Notes under the pieces: model-generated
The model's database searches: none
Seen by the model: only the letters and a program-made list of their open reading frames with translations
Told to the model about the DNA's origin: nothing
NCBI GenBank assembly: GCA_003260075.1
Contig: QLIY01000442.1
Location: 51,973 to 115,972, forward strand
DNA: 64,000 nt
Direction of reading: 5' to 3'
Source: Phallusia mammillata
Lineage: Eukaryota > Chordata > Ascidiacea > Phlebobranchia > Ascidiidae
Translations under genes and position numbers: made by a program
In this document: piece after piece, positions 35,440 through 46,328 of the stretch
How positions within the stretch are numbered: the first letter of the stretch is position 1
Layout of the letters: every line of letters begins with the position of its first letter

Positions 35440-36969
35440 TTATCCGAAGACTTCCTCCACTCCTGTGGATGTTGAAGATGTCGGACTCCTAGAAGATCCT
35501 GCTCCGTTGCTCGTGGAGGAATCTTTATGAAATCCCATCGAAAAAAGGGACTCTTCCGGAGGCTCCTCACAGCACATAGGGAAGAATCTAATCTTCCACG
35601 ACTGGTAGGAGAGAACGAGGCATATCTGATTGATGAGGAGGTTGAAATCCAGGATTACAAGTGAGATGTAAAGGTCACCGGCAGCCATTGAGCCTACAAT
35701 AGCGATCAGATCTGTAATCGCACTCGTGCTTGACACCAGAAAGACTCGTTTAATTCTTGGGAAGACGCTTTTCGTTTGGTGGCGTCGTATTGCCATCTCT
35801 ACCACGTTGATTGCTCTTGCCTTGCACACAAGAGGTTGGATAAACAAAGCAAAGAACAGAGCTTGAAAAAACAAAGCCAGTAGACCAAGCACTAGCCACG
35901 GTGCAAAGTCTTGAAGCACTCCTGTTTGCATTGGAACACATGGCGCCCATGTGAAGTTTGCTGTTGCATTCGCTGTCAGATTTCTTTCGTACTTCTCACT
36001 GATCATGAACATGGCGACCGATCCGGCTTCGCTGACGATGAAAATAATGATCACCAGCCAACTAACGCAACTGGTGCATCCCCAGCTATTGTGACGCAAC
36101 ACTGGGTTGAGATACAGCACGCGTTGTTTCATCCAGAGGAAGATGTACTGCAGAGTGAGAGGGACCACGTAAAAGACGATGTGGACCCGGAGGATGATCT
36201 CACAGCTGATGGAGGAGAAGGATTCGGTGGTTGCTAAGATGAGGACTGCGTGCTCCATACCGTATCTCACCAGCACAAGCCACGACGCGCAAAGACATAA
36301 GCGCTGCAGAGCGACGACGTGGTTAGTTGTGACTGGGATTGCTTGGCGTGTTGTCGGACGCCTTAGAACATGATCCTGACGATGCTCTGAGGGATGCGGC
36401 CCTCTAGTGTAATCCCCTTGTTGTGGTGGTTGTCCACGGTGTCCGTTGGGAAGGCTACGACGGCCATTGGAACCATATTGAACAGTTTGTTGCCCATTTG
36501 TTCCATTGCGGAGAGAGTTACTCCCATTTTGGAGGGTCTGCAAGTCATGTTGTCCATTAGGAAGAGTACCACGTCCGTTTGAGCTGTTGCGGAGAGAGTT
36601 ACTTCTATTTTGGAGGCTCTGTAAGTCACGTTGTCCATTTGCATGCGTACGACGTCCGTTAGAACCATTTTGTACAGTTCTTCCATGTCGGAGGGTCTGC
36701 AAGTCCTGTTGTCCGGTGGGAAGCCTACGACGTCCGTTGGAGCCGTTTTGAACAGTATTTCGCCCATTTGTGCCATTTCCATTCTCGCCATGACGCTCTT
36801 TCTTTTCACTGTGGAACGATGTCTCTGGCGTAAGTATGTTGGGAACCTCGAGTGGAGTTGGCGGTTTCCGTTTTTTGCACTGAAACCACGAGAGCACCAG
36901 TGCTATGTAAATTCCAACCAGGGAACAGACGCCAACGCACGCCTCCAGAATCAGCAACTTGGTATCCAT
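35440..36969 (-). CDS. Intronless seven-helix membrane protein, orphan family, long repetitive first loop
   Basis: A single exon of 509 residues. I chose the Met at 36969 (MDTKLLILEACVGVC) because hydrophobic helix 1 follows directly; an in-frame Met at 37056 would add 29 residues. Helix 1 is followed by KKRK and a loop of about 150 residues of imperfect repeats rich in Asn, Gly, Gln and Arg. Six more hydrophobic segments follow: VLVRYGMEHAVLIL, ILRVHIVFYVVPLTLQYIFL, WLVIIIFIVSEAGSVAMFM, WLVLGLLALFFQALFFALF, VSSTSAITDLIAIVGSMAA and ILDFNLLINQICLVLSY. An NLTAN/NFT glycosylation cluster lies between helices 4 and 5. The tail carries YQSWKIRFFPMCCEE. The protein is paralogous to the gene at 43.6 kb. 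No DRY or NPxxY motif of rhodopsin-class GPCRs is seen, so a receptor role is only a topology-based inference. Confidence 0.8.
   Translation of the reverse strand: MDTKLLILEACVGVCSLVGIYIALVLSWFQCKKRKPPTPLEVPNILTPETSFHSEKKERHGENGNGTNGRNTVQNGSNGRRRLPTGQQDLQTLRHGRTVQNGSNGRRTHANGQRDLQSLQNRSNSLRNSSNGRGTLPNGQHDLQTLQNGSNSLRNGTNGQQTVQYGSNGRRSLPNGHRGQPPQQGDYTRGPHPSEHRQDHVLRRPTTRQAIPVTTNHVVALQRLCLCASWLVLVRYGMEHAVLILATTESFSSISCEIILRVHIVFYVVPLTLQYIFLWMKQRVLYLNPVLRHNSWGCTSCVSWLVIIIFIVSEAGSVAMFMISEKYERNLTANATANFTWAPCVPMQTGVLQDFAPWLVLGLLALFFQALFFALFIQPLVCKARAINVVEMAIRRHQTKSVFPRIKRVFLVSSTSAITDLIAIVGSMAAGDLYISLVILDFNLLINQICLVLSYQSWKIRFFPMCCEEPPEESLFSMGFHKDSSTSNGAGSSRSPTSSTSTGVEEVFG
36395..36780 (-). repeat. 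Imperfect coding minisatellite in the 7TM loop
   Basis: Repeated blocks encode variants of VQNGSNGRR, LPNGQ.DLQTLQNGSN and SLRNGTNG, about four times in succession. The repeats stay in frame and shift mostly by multiples of three. They fall between helices 1 and 2 and are absent from the paralogue at 43.6 kb, so they expanded after the two genes split or were lost there. Confidence 0.75.
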
Positions 36970-38089
36970 TATAAAGCTATTCAAACATGCAGCGTGTCTT
37001 GTGTAAAGTGAAAACTCTAGATGGAAACACAAGCTGAGGTTAAGAAAGTCGGTCAATTACGATGCCGAAATGTATTGCCGCGGTTAAAACCTTCACCCGT
37101 TCGAGCTGGATTGTTATTTCAAGAAATCCTTATTGGGAACGTAAGTGCCAACGAAACATCTCAGCCTCGCACGTAAAATACCAAAGTATTTTTGCATTTG
37201 TTTCCATTAACCAAATTATTTGAAAACTTTACTGCACATGGAATTATCGTAGCTTGGTCCTTACGTTTTTTATTTTTTTATATTTAGTTAAACCTTTTCT
37301 CGCAGGGACGACCAACTAGCGATTGTTAAAAGGTTTATAATAAAGTTTAGTCACTATTAACAAGCTCTCTGGCAGTTTGTTGCGATTGAGCTAATAAAAA
37401 AATGGCATTTATTTGCGCAAAAGTCGATGTATTAGCAAAGAAGTGTACGTTGTCGACACTTTATGTAAACATTAAACCTGACTGTGAAACTGTTCTATGT
37501 TTCAAAATACACCAAAAGGGCCGACCGAATGAGGTCAGATTACAAAGTATATTTAGCTTCTCTCTGCGTAATAAACATAAAACAAACACATGATACATTT
37601 CGGACTAATTATGGCAGCTTTACAAACTCCTATCCAGGGTGTTGCTAAAAAAAACTGTTGTGCACTCTCACTGCACACCACGGCTTCCATATTGTCTTCG
37701 CAGCGAAATTGTTTACGCCTGCACGGGCGATTTAAAAGTGGCGAAATTCCAGCAATTCTTCACTCTGATAACACTAATCTTACATCTCACTACATTTGTA
37801 ACCACCGTTTGAAACTTGTACTTAATCCATACCTGTTGTAAACACTCGTTTTGTTGAAAATGTGTTTTCTAAATTAAATCCTTGCGAACACAAACTAGTC
37901 TCGTTTCTATTCCGCCTCACCGAGCAGCCCATTGTTCGAGCTGTTTCTGCATGACACGCATCACCGACTTTGCCTACTCCCCTTGCACACAACGTCACGT
38001 GAAGAGATGACGTAGTAGGGTTTTCCCCGTCTGATATGTCTTGGCAATCTGTGCGGTTTGATGTGACGTCTATTTCGTGTTGGGATGAA

Positions 38090-38470
38090 ATATTAAGAAC
38101 AAAAGTGTGTTTAAGATTGAATACGGAGTACCAGCAAGGCTGAACTGATGATTAGCTTAACTTATACATAAAATTAAAGCTGATATGTCGGCACTTCATA
38201 TGCTGGATGGCTTGTTTTTTTCCTTACTACCACTTGACTTGTTTGGAGTACTTGTATTTGTGCAAGGTAGCTCCTCTAAATCTTAAAACAACAGAAGTGT
38301 ATTGCAGGTGAAACACCGAGTACAAGGAAGACTTAACTGATTGTTTACTGTGAAAGCTGAAAATTTTTTATTTCATATGTTCAAGGGAATAACTGCCACT
38401 ACTTACCTTGTTTGGAGTATTTGCACTTGGAAATGAAAGTTACTTAACTAAAAGCATTTGACGCAAGTGA
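38090..38470. repeat. Two-copy degenerate duplication, period about 190 bp
   Basis: Both halves contain an agaagtgt/aaagtgt start, a gagtac(c/a)a.caagg block and cttgtttggagta(c/t)ttg in the same order. Confidence 0.6.
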
Positions 38471-39789
38471 AGTTTTTTTATCCGTTTTACTCACAGTCAA
38501 ATACTTTCACTTCCTGTTCTAAAAGATGTCGCAAACGAATTTAGGGATAAACTGAAATGTGAGCTTGACACGAAAGTGTATGGTTCCATCTTTTGTTTCA
38601 GTTTCGGTGACGCGAAAGTCGTGACATGTGCGGTTGTTTTGTACGGAAGAACCAAAAGCTCTTTTGGTTATCAGAATTGATCAGCAATATATTAGACTTT
38701 GCCTTGGTATTTGTTGCGTGTTTTGCTATAAGCTGTGATAGGTTTGTAGTGTTGCTTCAAAATATAATATCACACGTTTGTTTGAGTCATGTTGATTTTG
38801 AAATTGAAATGTTGATTTTGGATTTGAAATCGGATTGAAATGCCGAAGTGTAACGATAACTATAAATTCTGAAGGATTTATATCGTGCAAACTTTTTTAC
38901 CTGGACTAGCATCAGCTGTCATTGCGTGTGTGGTTTTGCGGCTAATCACCGACCGTTTTTTGTTGCTATAGCAACCGCGTGATGTCGCCAAAAATGTGTC
39001 ACAGCTGATCAAACACGTCAGGGTCAATTAGAAGCGATTCAGAAGTCTTGCTGCGCCCGTAACCATCTGACGAATTAGTGACATATTTGACTTATTTTTT
39101 CAGCTGTTTAGATTACTATAGTAATCGATATTTTCTTACTTTCATGTTTTGGTTTATTATTTTTTACGATTTTGTAAAAAAATAAAAATAAAATTATTTT
39201 GACTTTTTTTTAAATCTTATTTTTTAAAACGTTTCTGCCATGGCAGAGATTTAAAAAGAAACAAATTCAAACATTTTCATTGTCCCATAATCCGTTTGTG
39301 ATCGATTCGTGTAAGTGTTGATGAATCGGCGGCAAAATTTGTGGCAGAAAGTCAGAAACGAAAAAAATTGGTTGGTGAAAGCGATGATGTTTCATGGTTC
39401 ATTAGGCACGCCACAGGTTTGCCGGTGTGCTGTCATGCATGTCGCTGTTTGCGCTTCGTTCCCCGACATTACTGTGGTAACAGAGAAAACAATCGAGAAA
39501 CAAAAAACCGCCGAAGATTCGGCCCCTGCTCGAAAGCTGTTATTTTAGGCGCCCGTATCAGTAGAAAAATGTTAATTTCTTTTGTCTTGCTTCTAGTTTT
39601 AATAGAGTTGCTTTCGTCGGCGATCTTGGCTTTGTGATCTTTGTCATAAATCACCCGCTCTTTGGCGTTTTATTCGATAATTATCTTCCTTTAAGGAATG
39701 GAAACAATTATTGGCATATGAAAGAAAATTCAGTGTACATACGTCATTTTGCATTGAAACTACCAAACCCAACCATAACCTTAATTTTT

Positions 39790-40018
39790 AATGCCTTTGC
39801 GAAAACTAAGACCTTTGGCGATTAGGTTTTTAGTGGAAATGTCTTTATCACCGATATTTAAGCTCATGATTTAGTGTCACTGCACACGGTTATGTTTAAC
39901 CCCCCCCCCAATGCCTTTGCGAAAACTAAGACCTTTGGCGATTAGGTTTTTAGTGGAGATGTCTTTATCACCGATATTTAAGCTCATGATTTAGTGTCAC
40001 TACACACGGTTATGTTTA
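39790..40018. repeat. Tandem duplication, period 120 bp, with C10 at the junction
   Basis: atgcctttgcgaaaactaag occurs at 39791 and 39911. The copies differ at a few bases and are joined by ten C (39900-39909). Confidence 0.92.
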
Positions 40019-41758
40019 CCATGTCGATGGACAAAATCAATATTACTCAAATATAATATAAATTTAATAAAACTATAACATTAATTTGTGTTTTAACTAA
40101 TTTATGTTGATCATCTACCATGTCGAAAGATTTTATTGCTAATTGCATAATACGCCAATCGTTGTGAAATACGCTTTGTTTGAATCAATTCAGTGACGGT
40201 TGCAAATTACTCTTAGAGTAGACGCGCTTGGGGGATTCTTTGTCGCTGGTCGTGCATTCTAGAATTTAGAACAATAGCCGTTCGTCCATGCGCGACGCCT
40301 GCTATAACCGCAGACTCCGGGACTCCTAGGGTTCGCTGTCAAGGTTGAATGGAAAGTAGTTTTCCTGAAACAAGGTCAAACCCCCCCGAGGTGGGATCCG
40401 GCTTATTTGCTTAGGGATCACGGTTTGAAAATTTTGTACCACTTGTTGTTGAGTAATAATGCAGGTTTGTTATCTTCATTTGACACCATTACAGCAAAGG
40501 ACGAATAACCTTCAGCAGTTTTGATATCATTGATAATAACATGCATTTTTAATTCCCAGGGCGCCGTGACTCGCCGTGATGCCGTAACTGATATAGAGGT
40601 TGTAGTAATTATCACTTACATTACTGGTTCATAAACAAGAAAGGGCAAATTCAATCAGAACTAGCAACGCAATTTTACATTGGTTCGAATGAACTATTTT
40701 GCAGCGATTCCAAATTTATAAAATGAATCGTAAATTAATAGCATTCCCGTGACCACCCAATTTTTCACACGATGTTTTTTTAAACCCAAGTGTTGCCATG
40801 TCACAGACCCTGGGGTTCAGACCCAATACTTAACTCGTAAAAGCAAACCAACACCGCGCTTTTACACATTAGGTTGGTGGTTCTATCGGACTTCTAATCG
40901 GAATAAAATATCAATTGTAAAATAATCTTTAATAAACGTACAGCAAGTCAGCGAACTCATTTTGTGGGCATTTTGTTTGGAAGCTTTTGCCTTCCGAGGA
41001 TAGAAAATGCGAAAATATGCAGAAATAAAATCACTCTTCTTTAACCAAAAAACATTCGATTGCCTGTAAATAATATTGACAAAATGGGTAATATGTGCAA
41101 CGATAGAAATTACAGTTGTTGTTTTTATTTGCAAGCATAAAAAATCGAATGTTTATTTTAGACTGTCATGCTTTTTAACTATTTTATTTGTTTGCCTACA
41201 TAACATCAACTTGCCCTTGCACCTGTTATTTGTGGTGTTAATTTCATTTTATCTTTGATTTGTATTGCTGACTTTCCAATATTTTTTAAATATTGGGCAA
41301 GCATGTTTTTGTGGACAAATAATTCTGTTTCTTAAACCGCAAGGTGGTGGCCTCGAGCAACTTCTGGCAGTAGTGACGCATTTTACTGTGTTTTGTTTGC
41401 CGTCCTGTATTTGAACCCACGCTGAATCTAAGGTTGGCTTAAACTTGTTTTCATTTTATGGATTATTTCATGACAAACGTCAAATTCTGGCATGGCTAGG
41501 GATTTTTGGCAATGCAAAAAATATATTCAGGACTTGTTTAGTAACATTATTCCTCAACCTAATTTAAACAAACCTAGACATACATGCAAACCAAGGTTTG
41601 TCGATCTAATTAACTGCTGCTGGTTATGATGGAGGATATCCTGGCGCGTAGATGTGTGAACTGTCTGCTTAGATGTTCACTTTACAAAGTTTTGTTTTCA
41701 AAATTATGATTTTGTTCGATTTATTCCTAGAGGTTAGTAGAAAAAAATGCATCTAAAC

Positions 41759-41959
41759 CAAGGGTGGGCAACCTGCGGCCCGCGGGCCAAATGCGGCCCT
41801 TGATTAAAGCTTGTGCGGCCTGTAGAGACGCTTGTATTTTAAATGTATTTACACACGAGACCAACTATTTTATATTTTTGAGCAGATTATTACGCCCGAT
41901 GCTAGTTTCCTGCGACTAGGGAATATGTGGCTGGAATTAAATGCGAATTTTACTTGTAG

Positions 41960-42055
<96 letters not shown>

Positions 42056-42101
42056 TGGCAATTGTATTTGGCCCCACAGTAACAAAGGTTGCACACCCCT
42101 G
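41759..42101. mobile_element. Non-autonomous hAT transposon carrying a 95-C run
   Basis: The left end caagggtgggcaacc and the inverted right end caggggtgtgcaacc are flanked by identical atctaaac at 41751-41758 and 42102-42109. The interior contains gcggcc-rich sequence and a poly-C run at 41961-42055. No coding capacity. Confidence 0.92.
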
Positions 42102-43587
42102 ATCTAAACGATAAAAAAACACTTTTTAGACACGAAATACAATACTTTCACGTATGCTAGCATCATATTTGTGGGCAGTATAATCATACAAATATCAAAA
42201 GTGAAAATATTAAACAGTTTTATCGTCAGAGCAATAAGAAATCTGTCAAATTTTCGGAACAATTTGCGTCAGTTGACGAGCCAGCAGAAACGGCTGGAAT
42301 ACGTAGTTTGGCGTTTGTGAGGTTTACAAGAAACCGTGGAAAAATAGTTAGGTTCGGGTCACTTTCGTCGAATACCGGGACATTTTGTGAAACTTTTAAC
42401 GTCGCGGCAATACTTAGTGCGTTTGTGATATTACTCATATCATCTCACAACACGTCGACCTGCTCCAATTACCTAACTTGTTTGTATGAAATCAAAATTC
42501 GTTTCGTCACGATATTCGGCGTTTAGAGCAGGTCATGAAAATTGTATTTAAAATGCAATGTTATAGGAATCTACATTAAGTGATTTCTGAAACCCTGTAT
42601 ATGTATCACTAAGCAAAATTGGTTTATTCTGTAGAAGAAACTTTTTAATGTTATTTAACATTCTATTGGAATAAGATACTGAAGATGTCTATGTAACTGA
42701 TACATCTCAGACAAAACAATTTCGTACTTAACTGTGCCGTTCTTCTAATATGCCACCGATGTCACCATCCTTCATATCGGGACATTGTTTACTTGTGATT
42801 GTATAATTTAGTTTTAGAACTTGCGCATAAGTTATTTTCAAAACCATACTAAACTTCCAAATTCAAATTAGTCAAAACGCGTGGTTAGTTTTCCCATTAC
42901 CTAACATTGACCTCTTTTGAACTTGTTACAAGGAACCATTACGTTTCATTCCGCATTTTTTCTGTTATCTTTTACCCCGGGTTAAACCCTCTTTTAGCGC
43001 AGAGTTGGAATTGTGTCGACCACAATCTTACCGTGGTTCATTGTCAGCAGCACGGAACGAGGCCACATAATGGGAAGTTTGGTTTGCAAACATTTCAATC
43101 GAAACATGCCTTTTACCCACGTAATGCGGGGACTTTTCGGGGGAATTTGATGACATACAGTTGCTAAGTTAGGCTTAATTTGATTTTACGCTTACCACGC
43201 CATAATGAAACATTTTACTTTGTTTCTAATGCTCAATTTTGCGGCGTTATACAGAATTAGAACCGGTTTCAGAAACTCTAATGTTACAAAAATGTTAAGT
43301 GAACCTCAATCAAATCGAGCATCAAGAACATGCTCCGTATATCAGGCACTTCGTTTTGAACGCATTGGGACAACACAAACTAACATAAACGCAATATTTT
43401 GTTTGATGTTTTAAGCGTTTATAAGGATCAAATGGGAAATATAACACAACACTGTCATTTATTGTTGAGTTAAAACATACAAAGTACCATGTTAAACTCG
43501 TAAGCAGTCGCGTAATTTGATATTACATGTAAAAAAATACCACAAAAATGCCAAGGAAAACAATGAAATATATTTGTTTACAATTCT

Positions 43588-44712
43588 TCACGCTTGTATA
43601 TTGTTTGTGTGCCCGCCATGCGCCACAGCAGGAAAGAAGCGGTTACTTACTGCGGCTATTGGTGAAATTGCTCTTAGAGATGACAATCGTCTTATATTGT
43701 CACGTTTCTCACACCATGGAAATAAGCGCTGATTCCAGTTCTTTAACGAACACACAATACTGATTAGATTCACCACCAAACTTACATCATAGGCAACATT
43801 TGACACAAGTACTGGTTTTGCGAAGTATCCACTTACAAAAGTGACAACCATTGCTGCAATGTCCGAAACCACACAAAAACTAACAGTGGTAAGGACTCGC
43901 ACAACCGTTGGTTTTACTTGAAAGTTATTGTGGTTTCGAACGCTGGCGTTTTTACCGAAGGAAGCTCGTCGCCCAGCTGCATGTTTTGTCAGCGGTGCAA
44001 CGAATAGATACAACAGCACAACTTGCCAGGTTAATGAGAACGCTGATAAAATGATCCACGGTAAACGCACTGAGATGGTCGAGACCACCTCGCAACGTCC
44101 ACGGCGGGTTCTGTACGATCGAGTTGACATGAAAAGAGCGATCACAGCCACGAGGGAGGCCACCATTGTTGCCAGTACAAACACACTAAGCGCCCTTGTG
44201 AATTTGCAGTTGTATATCCTCATACACGGTTGCTCATACAGAAATCTCTGCCTATGCCACAGGTAAACGTAGATGAAGGTCATGGCCAATGCGAAGAGGC
44301 AGATGTGAGCACGCAGGATCAATGTACAACTGAAGTCTGTGGCAGTCGCGAGGTAGAGGTAGGAGATTTCGGCACAACACCTTCCCGTTACAGTGATAGC
44401 GGCTCCCAAGCACAACACATTCACAAGAACTTGTTTCTTTCGCTTCGCGATGTCCTCGTGTAACCTCCCGTTGTGGGTCACGTGAGTAAATACGCGATAC
44501 TCGTGCAAGATCAAAGATGCTGTTACATAAAAACTAACTAATGTTAGCAGGGCGAGAAACACTGTTAAACCGATTTGCTGGTCATCCCACTGTATAAAGC
44601 CACTGGAGTTGTTGCCTGTGGAAGTGTTGATACTATTGACTGAAGACTGGTTCATGTTAGTTTCTTGACTGCTGAAGCCAAAATCTTGCTTGTCAGCTTG
44701 AAGATCCAGCAT
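43588..44712 (-). CDS. Intronless seven-helix membrane protein, paralogue of the 35.4-kb gene
   Basis: A single exon of 374 residues. The extracellular N-terminus holds several N-glycosylation sequons (NQSS, NTST, NNSS). Seven hydrophobic segments follow, including VFLALLTLVSFYVTASLIL, LILRAHICLFALAMTFIYVY, WIILSAFSLTWQVVLLYLFV and VSFCVVSDIAAMVVTFVSGY. Shared landmarks with the 35.4-kb protein are SC..ILR.HI, YLW..QR.LY, the helix-6 pattern S....DI/LIA, and the tail motif SW/NW K/N.R.FP.C. The first loop is short here. Both genes are on the minus strand without introns, consistent with a local or retroposed duplication. I do not recognise the family outside this window. Confidence 0.8.
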   Translation of the reverse strand: MLDLQADKQDFGFSSQETNMNQSSVNSINTSTGNNSSGFIQWDDQQIGLTVFLALLTLVSFYVTASLILHEYRVFTHVTHNGRLHEDIAKRKKQVLVNVLCLGAAITVTGRCCAEISYLYLATATDFSCTLILRAHICLFALAMTFIYVYLWHRQRFLYEQPCMRIYNCKFTRALSVFVLATMVASLVAVIALFMSTRSYRTRRGRCEVVSTISVRLPWIILSAFSLTWQVVLLYLFVAPLTKHAAGRRASFGKNASVRNHNNFQVKPTVVRVLTTVSFCVVSDIAAMVVTFVSGYFAKPVLVSNVAYDVSLVVNLISIVCSLKNWNQRLFPWCEKRDNIRRLSSLRAISPIAAVSNRFFPAVAHGGHTNNIQA

Positions 44713-46328
44713 TCAGTCTTTTAAAATCCTCCTATACTGATTAGGCGTGGTTGAAAGTTCAAATCTCAACAGATCAGTCTTTTGTACTCCGATACTTTTC
44801 CAGTACTTAAGTCCTTGATGTGTATAAACTATACGTTATAAGTGCTTCCTCGAAATACAGCTTTTTACGCCTGCAAAGTTTTCGTAGGAAGCGATATTAT
44901 GTACAAGCAAAACCTGCAAATAGTAACATACCGAATTCTATTTATGTCTTTGCAACCGAGAAACTCTGTGTAAAAACACCAAACGTGCTCGGCTCGCCGT
45001 CAGTCTGATACAATTGGCGACTGGAGTTGCTCTCCAACAAGTCGGGTCTGTCCGATCACAATGCAGCGTTCCCCTTGAGGGTATTCCCCGCTCTGTTTTC
45101 TGTCTCGCGAACCAAAAATCTCTATCTATTATTTTACGTGCTGAAGGTTTTATTGTGAGTCGATAGTTCGGTCACTAATTGTGCGTTTTTGTCTTTTGTT
45201 CTGCGCTCAACCGTGTAGGTGCTCCCCACCACACCTCGAACTTGAACCACAAAGGAATTTAAGTTTATACTTGGTAACTCCCTTAAGTTTCCAGCCAACT
45301 ACGTGTGTTCCAGACGTTCCTCTTTCATAGCTAGACAAGCCAAGCCCCTGAATTTGCTCATTAATTTCAAATTAGGCGTCATAACACAAAAAGAGCTCAG
45401 CAACTAAGAAAAAACGTGACGTTTTACCGTTGAGTTTTACTCCATGGTTTAGAAAAAAAATCATTATTCGACAAAGCTATGTTTGATTTTACGGCAATGA
45501 TGTGTCTGATAAACGCTGCACGTTTGGTTCAGTTTTTTCCCTTTTGTATTGCCAACACAACCCTTGGAAAAGTGCTTTATGATGTGCTAGCGACCATCCT
45601 GTATTTTGTGGGTAAATACTAGTGGTTTCATTTTATAGCTTTTTAAACATCTTTGTCAAGTGAACCATGAAACCCCGAAACTCATGTCAGCTTTCGGTTG
45701 CTGATATGCACGCTTGAGCAAACCGAATACTGGTATCATATGTAACTTGCTCCACAGAAAAGTGTGAAGCACGTTTTAAACTCATCATTTAATTCTATGG
45801 ATTGCTATTTGCAGATTTTTTGCTTCTTTTTACACTCGTTTTATTAAAATACAAACATATGATTGACACATGTACTAAAATCTATTCAAACTTCGTAAAA
45901 TGTTGGATGTACAAAGATATGCGAAGTGTGGGTCGATTAAAAGGGCGAAATTAAAGCAATTATCATTCGAGAATTGTTTTGTGGGAAGAGAAAAACAAAT
46001 ATTGATGAAAAATTCAGCAGTTAATCGCGTATTTGGGAAATTCTCTTCATTGAAACCAAAAGATTTTTTCAAGCATTCTTATTAAGCAAGATGTTGACAT
46101 ACATTTGCTTTTTTCTAAAAAACCTTCTCAAGTGACAAACTATTACACTTGAAACTTACATGGAAGATATTCGAATGGGTCATGAAGCGACCGACAATTT
46201 ACATTAGGAGTAAAAAACAAACAAAGAAGCAAACAATTTTGCTGTATTAGACACGTTCGTTAGTTGGGCGTCAAAACTTATTAGGATTTACAAACACAGA
46301 ACAACTTTTGTCATCTTTGAAACACAAT
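44713..46328. other. Upstream region of the 43.6-kb 7TM gene
   Basis: No gene was recognised. It lies between the 7TM start and the LRR gene stop. Confidence 0.5.

Larger units (their letters stand above)
36970..43587. other. Intergenic DNA between the two 7TM genes
   Basis: It holds a hAT element, two duplications and AT-rich sequence. Short open frames lack splice, domain or composition support. Confidence 0.5.

Noticed and set aside
38146..38175. CTGATGATTAGCTT as another hammerhead core
   Set aside because: No GAAA or pairing stems follow.
41832..42107. Open frames encoding poly-proline or poly-glycine
   Set aside because: They exist only because the C-run has no stop codons; the region is a non-coding hAT element.
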